Part shown: positions 49,691-58,442 of the stretch, one piece after another | How the letters are laid out: each line of letters starts with the position of its first letter | How positions within the stretch are numbered: position 1 is the stretch's first letter | Assembly (NCBI GenBank): GCA_015064665.1 | Contig: SVRU01000001.1 | Location: 1-64,000 of the forward strand | Source of the DNA: Oscillospiraceae bacterium | GTDB taxonomy: Bacteria > Bacillota_A > Clostridia > Oscillospirales > CAG-272 | Reading direction: 5' to 3' | Length of the DNA stretch: 64,000 bases | The notes under the pieces: model-generated | Database searches by the model: none | The model's input: the letters and a program-made list of their open reading frames with translations, nothing else | What the model was told of the DNA's origin: nothing | Position numbers and translations under genes: made by a program

Positions 49691-51637
49691 ATGGAGATTG
49701 TAAGCAGCTGCTTTGCTATCAGCATAGTATTTGTCATATCCTTATCGTTCTTTCAAACTAAATATTTCTTAACCAAGTCAAGCAGATATTTTGCGGCAAG
49801 CTTGTTTCTCACTCTTGCGACGGCTTTGGTATCTCTTTGCTATGCCTTGCTCGCTCAAAACGCATCGCCGCCCCCTCATGTATTTGAAATTCTTGCGATG
49901 GTAAAATATCTGTTGCCACCCACGACGGCGGCGTTTATCTCACTGTACCTAATTCACAAGGTAATAGACCACGTTTTTGTGGAAAAGCATTTGTTTTTCC
50001 CTATGATAGCAATTATCTCCTCACTTATCGCTCTTGCGGCAGTAACGCTTACCAATTATCACACGGGAATTCTTTTTGAGGTTACCGACGCGGGCGAGAT
50101 TATCAAGGGGCCTGCATTTCTTCTTGACTACGTTGCAGTCGCGGTAGATATCGTAGTTTGTCTTGCTTTCTGTATCAGACACGGCAAAAGTCTTTCAAAA
50201 AATCTGATTCTTGCAATCAGACATTCCGGTTTGATTATTGCATTCTGCATCGTGGTTTCCACTCAGATAGTCGGCGTTAACTGTCTGGTAGTAACCTGTG
50301 CGCTTATTGAAGCGATATTTTTCCTGAATTTCCAGAATCAGCGCCTTGGCGTTCATTCCTTGACCAAGCTTAACGACCGACGCAGGTATTTCCTCGAGGT
50401 AGATAACAGAATAAAACACAAGAAAAAATTTAAAACCTATATCGTCAGAGCCGAAAACATAAACGTGCTAAGCCTTGCTTACGGATACAAGGCGGGCGAC
50501 GAGATAGTTTGCAGATTCGCCTTTCTTCTTGAAAGGATGTTCCACTACGGCGCGGTGTTTCATCTTGACGCCTACGCATTTGCCATTATGCTTCCCTATC
50601 ACGAAAAGGACAGCGAGGAGCAAAACGAAAAGCTCCGCGAAATGCTGAAAAAACCTATCGACTACAACGGAACGGGGATACTTCTTAAAACCACCGTGGT
50701 AGAATACGTCTGCCACTCCACCGGCTCGACCGATGCCGATTACTTCTACGAAAAGCTTGATTACGCGTTGGAGCAAGCCTCCGAGCAAAACAAGCCCTAC
50801 TCGGTTTACACTCCCGAGCTCGGTCACGAGATGCTCCGCCGAAAGTACATAATAAGCAGACTTAAGCAGGTTGACCGCGAGAGCGGATTTGAAATTTATT
50901 TTCAGCCGGTTTACAGCGTGAGAACGAAGAGATTCTCTTCTATGGAAACTCTTCTTAGACTTCACGAACCGGACGGTACCTCAATCAGTCCCGGTGAGTT
51001 CATTCCGATAGCCGAGCGCACCGGTCTTATCGTTCCGATAACCTGGTTTGTCATAAACGAGGTTTGCCGCGCGTTTTCCGAGAACCGCGCGTTTGACGAT
51101 ATGCTCGTTTCCATAAACCTTCCAACCCAGATGCTTATAAGCGACGGATTCCGCCAAAAGCTAAACGACGTAGTTGACAGCTACGGCATTTCGCATCACC
51201 GCATAGCGTTTGAGTTTACCGAAAGAGTCGTGTTTGACGATCTCAGAATTGCCGAATATAATATGAGCAAGCTTACCGAGGACGGATACGTATTCTACCT
51301 TGACGATTTCGGAGTGGGATATTCCAATTTCAACTGTATTATGCGCCTTCCCATACAAACCGTTAAGCTTGATATGAGCATAACCGCTACGGCAGACACC
51401 ATGATGGGCGATTGCAACCTTGTAAAAATTCTCGCTGACTTCTTCCACGATATGAATCTTGGTGTTACGGCAGAGGGAGTTGAGAGCGAGGAGCAGGCAG
51501 AAGTGCTTGAAAGTTATGGTATCGATTATATTCAGGGCTACTATTTTGCTAAGCCTATGCCTGTAAAACAAACAGCATCATTTCTTAAAAGAAAATCAAA
51601 CGTTGATTTTTCAACGAACGTATTTAAACAAAAATAA
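49691..51637 (+). CDS. Membrane EAL-domain c-di-GMP phosphodiesterase with degenerate GGDEF
   Basis: 648 residues from the ATG at 49691 (AGAGGGA upstream). Seven or so TM helices (about 1-215) of the 7TM-sensor type. A GGDEF-like domain (about 225-380) has its signature replaced by FHLDAYAFAIML, so it is not a cyclase. The EAL domain (about 395-640) looks catalytically complete: METLLRLHEP (the EAL-position Glu), VSINLPTQML, FEFTERVVFDD, YLDDFGVGYSNFNCI, VKLDMSI, TAEGVESEEQAEVL and IQGYYFAKPMP. It should hydrolyse c-di-GMP to pGpG. It is transcribed divergently from the diguanylate cyclase, a typical antagonistic pair. Confidence 0.9.
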   Translation: MEIVSSCFAISIVFVISLSFFQTKYFLTKSSRYFAASLFLTLATALVSLCYALLAQNASPPPHVFEILAMVKYLLPPTTAAFISLYLIHKVIDHVFVEKHLFFPMIAIISSLIALAAVTLTNYHTGILFEVTDAGEIIKGPAFLLDYVAVAVDIVVCLAFCIRHGKSLSKNLILAIRHSGLIIAFCIVVSTQIVGVNCLVVTCALIEAIFFLNFQNQRLGVHSLTKLNDRRRYFLEVDNRIKHKKKFKTYIVRAENINVLSLAYGYKAGDEIVCRFAFLLERMFHYGAVFHLDAYAFAIMLPYHEKDSEEQNEKLREMLKKPIDYNGTGILLKTTVVEYVCHSTGSTDADYFYEKLDYALEQASEQNKPYSVYTPELGHEMLRRKYIISRLKQVDRESGFEIYFQPVYSVRTKRFSSMETLLRLHEPDGTSISPGEFIPIAERTGLIVPITWFVINEVCRAFSENRAFDDMLVSINLPTQMLISDGFRQKLNDVVDSYGISHHRIAFEFTERVVFDDLRIAEYNMSKLTEDGYVFYLDDFGVGYSNFNCIMRLPIQTVKLDMSITATADTMMGDCNLVKILADFFHDMNLGVTAEGVESEEQAEVLESYGIDYIQGYYFAKPMPVKQTASFLKRKSNVDFSTNVFKQK

Positions 51638-51674
51638 AAAGCTGATGGACTGTCGCATTTAGACATAACCGAAT

Positions 51675-51722
51675 AAAAAACGAGTGGAGATGTTGTAAAT
51701 TCAACGTCTCCACTTTGACTTT
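51675..51722. terminator. Bidirectional terminator between convergent EAL genes
   Basis: AGTGGAGA-t-GTTG (51683-51695) pairs with CAAC-g-TCTCCACT (51702-51714). On the minus strand CGTTTTTTATT follows, and on the plus strand TTGACTTTAA. It serves the plus EAL gene and the minus operon that ends at 51777. Confidence 0.75.
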
Positions 51723-51776
51723 AATGAGACCGATACGGGCAAATGCCCAGATTTACCGGCATATTCCTTTAGAAAT

Positions 51777-54257
51777 TTACTTAACCAGAGATTTATACTT
51801 AATTGACGTATTTGTTCTGATAAATACTCTGAATTCCTCAAGGGGCATTGCCTTGGCGTAATAGTAGCCTTGAATGACATCGCATCCGTAGTTTATTACG
51901 CGCTCGAAATTCTCCTTGGTTTCAACACCCTCCTGCACGACCGTCATGCCCATGGATTTTGCAAGCTCAATCATAGTGGAAAGAAGCTTATCGTCACGGC
52001 GGAAATCGGTTCCGCGTCTGGTGAACATGCTGTCAAGCTTCAATTCGTCAAACGCTATCTGCTTGAGTATGCTGAAAGAGGAATATCCCGAGCCAAAGTC
52101 GTCGATAGAGCAGCGCAAACCGTTTCTGTGAAGGACCTGAACGATGTTATCTATTTTTTCGTAGTCCTCCATCGCGAAGTTTTCGGTAAACTCTATGGTG
52201 ATAAAGTCGTCGGCAATGCGGTATTTTTTCTTGTTTCCAACGTAGAATTCAAGGAAATCCTCGCTTACCGCGGTTACGCGGGAAACGTTGACGGCTATCG
52301 GAACGACTGTCTCGCCTTTTTCTACCGCACGGCTTATATATTCAAGAACCTCGATGTAAATGAAATGGTCAAGCTTGGTTATAAAGCCGTTGGTTTCAAA
52401 AAGAGTTATGAAGTCGCCGGGAAAGATATATTCTCCGCTTTTCGTATCGAACCAACGCACCAGCGCCTCGGCACTGTCGGTTCTGTCGTTTTTAACGTTA
52501 TACTTCGGTTGTAAAAAGAGTCTGAACTCTCTCTGCTCAAGAGCCTGCTCCATCTGCGCTTCCATCTTTTCGTCGCGGCTCATATCCTCTCTGATCTCCT
52601 CGCTGAAGACGGAATAGAGCTTATGCACTTCCTTGCGCGCAAAGTCACGGGCGACCGCAGAACAGTTAATCATTTCCTGCACGGAACGGCGGCGGCCTTC
52701 GTAAACGTTGTAAACACCGGTGTCAAATCTTATCTTCGTTCTTATGGCAAGCACGGCTTCGCTTCTGTTTACGACGGCGCTTATCAGCTTTATTCTATCC
52801 CTGACGGAATGTCTGTCTTTATTCCATATAAGCGTACAGAAGCTTCCGTTTCCGTCGTAGCCGTAGCACTCCTCGTCGGTCGAGAAGGTCTCTAAAATTT
52901 TAGCAATAAACTTAAGAACCTCGTTGACCTCTTCCGCGCCGTGATTTTCTTTTAAATAGTTAAAGCTTCGGATGCTTAAGGTCGCTATCGAATATTTCCT
53001 CGCCGCGTTAAAAACGCGCTCCTTTGCTTCGCGTCTGAAGCTTTCGATATTCGGGCAGTCAAGCTTGGAATCAACGAGAACCGCAGTGGCAATTGCCTCT
53101 TTTGCCCTTCTGTTATACATAAGTGCGAATACGAAGCCGACGATAATAGCAATGATAGCCACTATCAAAAGGTTAACTATATGGCGGATGTATTCAAGCT
53201 CGGGAGCAATAAGTCCTTCGCTTAGACTCATAGTTATAAGCATCAAATTGCCGTCAAACGCATCGATGGGAGCAATGGAAAGGGTGTAGTTATCGGCTCC
53301 GCACTGAACGGTATAGGGTTTTTTCTCACCGCTGCCGACAAGCTCGGCAATTTTGTTGGCGTTGGTTTTATCGGACGACATTTTGTCTATAAATTCGTAA
53401 TAATTATTTCCTACGGAATATCTGAAATCCGAAGCGGTAGAGGATGAAAGAACGGTTCCGTCGGCTTCAACTATGGCAACTACGCTGGCTTTTTCATCGA
53501 TTACCGACTCAACGCTGACTATATTACGCGCAGGTACGATAGATAAAATTCCGTCAACGTAAGCCGAGCCTCTGACGGGGATGAAGAAGCCGATGCAGTC
53601 AAGCTGCATCGAATCGTCTCTGTAAACCTCGGAGCAGGCAGGCTTGTTTCCCTTGATTATTTCCTTGAAAACCGACTGTCCGCTATGCTCGTCGGAAATT
53701 TCAAGACCGTTTGCGGCGTAGGTTTTACCGTCGGAATAAAATCTGATGTCACCGAACTGGTCCTCGCCTATGTAAGAGCCGATTAAGCTCTCAACCTCTT
53801 CACTGCTTTTCGCATAATTAAGCTTTTCCACAAGCTCGCCGAGATTTGCGTAATGCTCCTCGACCAAAAGAGATACGTGCTCAAGGTCCTCTTCAAAATA
53901 AATGGAGGCGTTTTTCTCTGCAGATTCGTTGTAATAATCACCCGAAACGGCTATTACAGCCACGAGATAGACCACCAAAAAGACGATAGTAATGAACAAC
54001 GCGGATCTCGCAGATTGAAGTCCGAGATTTTTGATGCTGAAATCAAACGTATTCCACTTCTTTTTTCTTGATTTTCCGTGTTCCGAGGAAACGTCGGAAA
54101 CAGACGCTTCTTTAATTTCAGAATCAACGCTGTCGGATATTTCGGAAATTGCATCGAAGTCGGACGCATCGGCTGCGCCGGATTCGTTTAAATTCAAGTC
54201 TTCAACGACGGGCACCGTTTCCGTTTGCTTTTCGTTTTTTTCCGAGTTGTTTGCCAT
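51777..54257 (-). CDS. Membrane sensor EAL phosphodiesterase (dCache, degenerate GGDEF, EAL), last gene of fibre operon
   Basis: 826 residues. Disordered acidic N-terminus (about 1-80), TM1 (about 90-112), an extracellular dCache-like sensor (about 115-360), TM2 (about 370-392), then a GGDEF-like domain with the signature lost (YGYDGNGSFCTLIW). The EAL domain (about 575-820) has SAEALVRWFD, VAVNVSRVT, IEFTENF, IDDFGSGYSSFSIL (about 717) and VQEGVETKENFERV with IQGYYYAKAMP, so phosphodiesterase activity is expected. The ATG at 54257 follows AAGGGAGGA, only 28 bp after the SipW gene, so it is co-transcribed with the fibre operon and could lower c-di-GMP when the fibre genes are expressed. Confidence 0.88.
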   Translation of the reverse strand: MANNSEKNEKQTETVPVVEDLNLNESGAADASDFDAISEISDSVDSEIKEASVSDVSSEHGKSRKKKWNTFDFSIKNLGLQSARSALFITIVFLVVYLVAVIAVSGDYYNESAEKNASIYFEEDLEHVSLLVEEHYANLGELVEKLNYAKSSEEVESLIGSYIGEDQFGDIRFYSDGKTYAANGLEISDEHSGQSVFKEIIKGNKPACSEVYRDDSMQLDCIGFFIPVRGSAYVDGILSIVPARNIVSVESVIDEKASVVAIVEADGTVLSSSTASDFRYSVGNNYYEFIDKMSSDKTNANKIAELVGSGEKKPYTVQCGADNYTLSIAPIDAFDGNLMLITMSLSEGLIAPELEYIRHIVNLLIVAIIAIIVGFVFALMYNRRAKEAIATAVLVDSKLDCPNIESFRREAKERVFNAARKYSIATLSIRSFNYLKENHGAEEVNEVLKFIAKILETFSTDEECYGYDGNGSFCTLIWNKDRHSVRDRIKLISAVVNRSEAVLAIRTKIRFDTGVYNVYEGRRRSVQEMINCSAVARDFARKEVHKLYSVFSEEIREDMSRDEKMEAQMEQALEQREFRLFLQPKYNVKNDRTDSAEALVRWFDTKSGEYIFPGDFITLFETNGFITKLDHFIYIEVLEYISRAVEKGETVVPIAVNVSRVTAVSEDFLEFYVGNKKKYRIADDFITIEFTENFAMEDYEKIDNIVQVLHRNGLRCSIDDFGSGYSSFSILKQIAFDELKLDSMFTRRGTDFRRDDKLLSTMIELAKSMGMTVVQEGVETKENFERVINYGCDVIQGYYYAKAMPLEEFRVFIRTNTSIKYKSLVK

Positions 54258-54285
54258 AAAACGTCCTCCCTTCTATTTTTTTAAA

Positions 54286-54900
54286 TCAGTTGTTTACCGT
54301 ATCGTCGGCGGCGGAATCGCTGCCGACGTCTTTTTTCTTTTTTGATTTGATAACCGAGAAAATTATCATAACGATAATTCCCCCCTCAAGTCCCACGATT
54401 AAACCAATCATAGCTCCGCCGTCAAGCGCGGCGGTAAAGCTTTCAAGCCAACCTATTCTGGTAACGTAGATTCCTATGAGATTTTCGCCCTTTGCATTCT
54501 GCGCATCGGGCTTTTCTGCTGCGTCGCCTTTGGTGACGAACTCTATTTTGCCGTCAACCAGAATCGGCGGTTCTACTACGCGATGGGTATTCGGCATTCC
54601 GTAAATGCTCGGATCGGTTGAGTAAAAGCAGATAATATCGTTCTCCTTTATCTCCTCGGGCGCGACCTTCTTTACGAGAATGTACGAGCCGACGGGCATT
54701 TCCTCGCCCATGCTGCCGGTAACTATATTAAGAACCGAATATCCGAAAACGCTCGGCACCCGCCCCTTAATCTTTGCGCTGAAAATGCTAAGCATCATAG
54801 CGGCTATAAGGATAAGAACTATCCACCAAGCACCCGAGCATACGGCTTTAGCAATCTTTGCGGCTTTTTTACGGGAATTTCCGTCAAACTTTAAATTCAT
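54286..54900 (-). CDS. sipW: ER-type (SipW-like) signal peptidase I
   Basis: 204 residues. TM1 (about 22-42), VPSVFGYSVLNIVTGSMGEE with catalytic Ser63, His106 in MPNTHRVV, Asp126 and Asp132 in TKGDAAEKPD (KGD-x5-D), TM2 (about 160-182) and a charged cytoplasmic tail with KKKK. The start overlaps the stop of the DUF2357-like gene by 4 bp (ATGA). It is the second SipW of the same operon (see 58443-59240), so the two peptidases may serve different subunits. It precedes the EAL gene by 28 bp. Confidence 0.9.
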   Translation of the reverse strand: MNLKFDGNSRKKAAKIAKAVCSGAWWIVLILIAAMMLSIFSAKIKGRVPSVFGYSVLNIVTGSMGEEMPVGSYILVKKVAPEEIKENDIICFYSTDPSIYGMPNTHRVVEPPILVDGKIEFVTKGDAAEKPDAQNAKGENLIGIYVTRIGWLESFTAALDGGAMIGLIVGLEGGIIVMIIFSVIKSKKKKDVGSDSAADDTVNN

Positions 54901-56729
54901 TTTCTAAGCCTTTTTACACTCTCCTCCCAAAGCTTAGTGCTTGGCAGGAATCTGCCCTCCTCTGTCCGACGCTCTTCAAGACGCTCGATTCTCTCCAAAA
55001 TTCTTGGATTGTCCGATTCTGTCTGACGGAGCACGTCGATAAGACGGCAGGTATTTTTATATCTTACGAGCTTCTTAACGTTCATAAGAACACTCTTCTT
55101 TTTCTTTCTCGGCAAAGCAAGATACTCGGCTCTGGTATAAGGAACGACCACGGCGTTTTCGGTAACCTTGCCGTCGGAGAAGACGAAATCTGTCTCTTCT
55201 CCGCGCACGTTTCCAAATCCGGTAATTCCGTCCTCAGACGGCGCAACGTAGCCCTCGATAAACTCGTCGAGCTTCTCCTCGCTCGTCATTTGGGCGAGAG
55301 CCTCCTCGATTGCCGCCTGCTCCTTGGCAAGTCTTTCGGCTTCTTCCTTGGATAGACGTTCTGCCTCTTCTCTTGCAATTCGCTCGGCCTCTTCTTTTGC
55401 AAGTCTTTCAGCCTCTTCCTTGGCAAGCCGTGCGGCTTCCTCTTCCTCGCGGCGGCGGCGCTCCTCTTCTGCTTTGCGGCGGCGCTCAGCCTCCTCCCGC
55501 TCCTTTTTCTCACGGGCAAGACGGCGCTCGTTTGCTTCCTTCTCAAGCTGCTCAGCCCAAATCATCTCGTCAGCCATAAGAGCAACGATAATAGCGTTTC
55601 TTATGCTCTTTTCATCCTCGGAGAGCTTCTTGCGGTTGTTCATAAGACGTGACACGGGGACGGTCTTGCGATACTCGGAATCGTAAACCGAGTAATCGGC
55701 AAGCTCCTCGTCCTCCTCGTCCTCGTCAAACTCGGGCACCGTTTCAAAAAGATGCTTTTCGGAAAGAAGTCTGTTATTCGTCCAATCCTCTACGACTCCG
55801 CTGTAAAAGGATACGTACTGCAAAGCCGCCGAGGAATAAAGACCGCCGATAAAATCGGACGAGGGCATTTCGATATATTTATCGCTGATACCCGAGTAAC
55901 CGACCTTATCGTAATTTTCTATATATTCCCAAAGGTTAAGACACTCTTTGAGGTTCTTGTTCTTCAAAATCGCGTTGGTTCTGATTACAGGAGGACGGAT
56001 ATAGTTTTTGCCGAGTCGCTCAGCGAATGCGGAGGAGCGGTAAGCGGTAAGCGCCATATTGATCCTCTTGATTCGCTCAAAAGCGGTCGCATATCTGTCG
56101 TTAAGCTCCTTATCCGACTCGGAGATCTCCCGACCGAGAGGTGAGGTCAGCTCGATCCGGAGATTGATCCGAGCGGTATTTCGACTGCTGCTGTCGAAGG
56201 CGAGATGCTCAAACTCGGTATCGTAATCGAATTTGTAGCTATGCTCAACTCCCGAACCGCCCTTGAGGGCGCGGAAGCGTTTATCGACGAAAGCAGAAAG
56301 CCGACTGAGAAGAGTATTTACGAACTTATTCTCATAGGTAAGATGGGTTTCCTCGTGGAAGACGTTAAGAATCTTCGAGGGGGTTACCTCATCGTCCTTT
56401 ATATCGAGAATAAGATTCGTATGCTGAGCGAGGTGCTTGATGGATTTTTCGGTTATATGCCTCGAAAGCTCAACCGGTAAAATCTCGTCAACGTCCTCTA
56501 TTGCCACCGACGGATTGCGAATCAGAATATCCAAGGCAGGAATCGTCTCTTCAATAACGCTTATCCACTCGGTGTCGATGTTTTTTACGAGCCGCGACCT
56601 TTTTAGCGAAACCGACGTTTCTGCTGCGCCAAGGAGCATTTCGGCATCCTCAAACGCCGCCGATTCCTTGGCAAGACCGCGAAAGGCGGAGTGAGCCTTT
56701 TGTCTGAATTGTTCGTAATTTTCGTTCAT
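54897..56729 (-). CDS. DUF2357-like partner protein with long charged coiled coil
   Basis: 610 residues from the ATG at 56729 (GGAAGGAGGACACC upstream). N-terminal helical domain (about 1-250) with WISVIEETIPALDILIRNPS, ILNVFHEETHLTYENKFVNT and LLSRLSAFVDKRFRAL, reminiscent of DUF2357 proteins that accompany McrB-like ATPases. About residues 395-470 form a highly charged heptad-like coil with repeated E-E-A-E-R-L-A-K units. A basic C-terminal domain follows (about 520-610, YLALPRKKKKSVLMNVKKLV). No nuclease motif (PD-(D/E)xK) is visible. It lies directly after the AAA+ ATPase gene and overlaps the SipW start, so it probably works with the ATPase on the cytoplasmic side of fibre assembly. Family call moderate; function unknown. 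Confidence 0.55.
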   Translation of the reverse strand: MNENYEQFRQKAHSAFRGLAKESAAFEDAEMLLGAAETSVSLKRSRLVKNIDTEWISVIEETIPALDILIRNPSVAIEDVDEILPVELSRHITEKSIKHLAQHTNLILDIKDDEVTPSKILNVFHEETHLTYENKFVNTLLSRLSAFVDKRFRALKGGSGVEHSYKFDYDTEFEHLAFDSSSRNTARINLRIELTSPLGREISESDKELNDRYATAFERIKRINMALTAYRSSAFAERLGKNYIRPPVIRTNAILKNKNLKECLNLWEYIENYDKVGYSGISDKYIEMPSSDFIGGLYSSAALQYVSFYSGVVEDWTNNRLLSEKHLFETVPEFDEDEEDEELADYSVYDSEYRKTVPVSRLMNNRKKLSEDEKSIRNAIIVALMADEMIWAEQLEKEANERRLAREKKEREEAERRRKAEEERRRREEEEAARLAKEEAERLAKEEAERIAREEAERLSKEEAERLAKEQAAIEEALAQMTSEEKLDEFIEGYVAPSEDGITGFGNVRGEETDFVFSDGKVTENAVVVPYTRAEYLALPRKKKKSVLMNVKKLVRYKNTCRLIDVLRQTESDNPRILERIERLEERRTEEGRFLPSTKLWEESVKRLRK

Positions 56730-56856
56730 TTTAGGTGTCCTCCTTCCCTTCTCGCAATTCACGTTTGTTGACTGAATTTCAATCTTATGTAAATATTAGT
56801 TGTCAAAATCCGCATTTCGACGCACACCTTAAGCTTTTTTAGAACCTTAGACGGTA

Positions 56857-58395
56857 TTAGTAGGTGCGCTGCAATCTCTCAAGGAACTCTATGCACGACG
56901 TCATAGTGTCCTTTCCGAAGAGAGTGTTAAGATAGTTGATAAGTCCCTTGATTTCGTCTCTGATAAGAGAGAGGTTAAGGCTCTCAAACTTTCTGAAGAC
57001 CTTCGTTGCAAGCATATGGTCGATGCCCTCAAGCACCGTGCCGCCGCACTCCACGTATACGGGAACGAATATCTTCAGCTGCTTCATAATACGGTTACCG
57101 AATGCGACGCGGAACTTTTTGATAACGTAGTTATCAAGAGCCTCAATCATTTCAAGATATTTTTCCTCAACGGGATTTTCCTCAACCGCCTTTTTGTAAA
57201 GGCTGTTCAGATACTGATAGCTGATTCTGAGGGGCTCGGTGTCGGGCGCTTCAAAGGGTATACCCTTATTGTCAATATTAATCGTAAGCGCACGGTCGTA
57301 AACCTTATCCGAAACGGCGAAGGTCGTATCGTCGTTGTTAGCCGTTCCAACGTACCACATATTCTGCGGTATGAGAAGCTTACCGCCGTGAAGCTTTTTG
57401 GGGTCGTTATCCCATGATGACGGAACGAGCTCTATTCTCCACTCGTCCTCGTCGGGCATTTCCATAATAGAGAGCATTTCCGCAAAGTAATACTCAATAC
57501 GCGCGATGTTAAGCTCGTCAAGTATTAATACGTTAACGTCGTCGTTATACGACGCCTCGTATATACGGCGCAAAACGTCGGTCTCGTTGAACTTCTTGGA
57601 GAACTCGTTGAAATATCCGAAAAGCTCGGTGCGGTCACGCCAAGAGGGCTGAACCGAAACGATAGTAGCGTCGTTTTCCATAAACTTACCCAAAGCGTAG
57701 GGCAGCGAGGTTTTACCCGTACCCGAAATACCCTGAAGCAGTATCAGCTTCGTTGAAGCCATACCCGCAAAGAGCAATCTGATAACCTTTTCCTCGTAGA
57801 AAAGACCCATTCTCGAGCAAGCGAAATTACGGAACTCGTTACAAACCTCGTAAAGAGTATATCCCGTTTCGTACTCGGGGAAAACGTGATATAGATATTT
57901 TTGGTCGATGGAATCAAGCTTTGAGAATCTCGGAAGAAGATCGCTTATCTCTTCCTTCTCTTCCTCCTCGCTCTCCTTCTCATCGTCGTAAATATCATTA
58001 AGCAGGTCGACAGGCACGTTGCTGTCGCCTATCTTGAGCGCAAGAATTCTTTCCTTTTCCTTCGTTATTCTGAGAACGTCGCGGTGAAGCTCCGCAACCT
58101 CCTCAAGAAGATCCTCGTTACCCACAGCGGATTTACGGAATCTTATATATTTCCTTATCAGCATAACGATAAGATAAATTACCAGCGCCCATATCGCCAT
58201 AACGATAAGGAAGGAGATAACGGCAAGGATCCAGTCCAGCACGTTGAAGCCGTCCTTATAGGTGGCAAACTGCTTTACGTAATTTACAATATTGAATATC
58301 TGAAATATTCCGCCGAAAATACCCGCGACTATCTTCCAGATACCGTCTATCATCGTGGTAAGGAAAGTAAAGAACCAATCAAGAAACGCAGCCAT
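56857..58395 (-). CDS. Membrane-anchored McrB-like AAA+ ATPase
   Basis: 512 residues. Hydrophobic segments at about 4-35 and 52-82 anchor the protein, followed by a coiled region (about 95-120) and an acidic linker. The AAA+ domain has Walker A GISGTGKT (222-229), the McrB-type motif VQPSWRDRTELFGYFNE (248-264), Walker B VLILDELNIARIEYYFAEML (289-308), sensor 1 VGTANNDDTTF (349-359) and an Arg in KVYDRAL (364-370). McrB-family ATPases are normally soluble motors of restriction systems paired with McrC. Here there is no methyl-DNA domain and no McrC; instead the gene lies between a SipW peptidase and a DUF2357-like gene in a fibre operon. A motor or unfoldase for secretion or assembly is a reasonable hypothesis. 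Confidence 0.8.
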   Translation of the reverse strand: MAAFLDWFFTFLTTMIDGIWKIVAGIFGGIFQIFNIVNYVKQFATYKDGFNVLDWILAVISFLIVMAIWALVIYLIVMLIRKYIRFRKSAVGNEDLLEEVAELHRDVLRITKEKERILALKIGDSNVPVDLLNDIYDDEKESEEEEKEEISDLLPRFSKLDSIDQKYLYHVFPEYETGYTLYEVCNEFRNFACSRMGLFYEEKVIRLLFAGMASTKLILLQGISGTGKTSLPYALGKFMENDATIVSVQPSWRDRTELFGYFNEFSKKFNETDVLRRIYEASYNDDVNVLILDELNIARIEYYFAEMLSIMEMPDEDEWRIELVPSSWDNDPKKLHGGKLLIPQNMWYVGTANNDDTTFAVSDKVYDRALTINIDNKGIPFEAPDTEPLRISYQYLNSLYKKAVEENPVEEKYLEMIEALDNYVIKKFRVAFGNRIMKQLKIFVPVYVECGGTVLEGIDHMLATKVFRKFESLNLSLIRDEIKGLINYLNTLFGKDTMTSCIEFLERLQRTY

Positions 58396-58442
58396 TTCCT
58401 AAAATTGCCTCTCTTTCCGCGGCTTTGCCGCTAAACTTAAAA

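Noticed and set aside
54897..58395. A McrBC-type restriction or defence system
   Set aside because: The ATPase is McrB-like, but it carries TM segments, there is no McrC nuclease or methyl-DNA-binding domain, and all neighbours are fibre, SipW and c-di-GMP genes.
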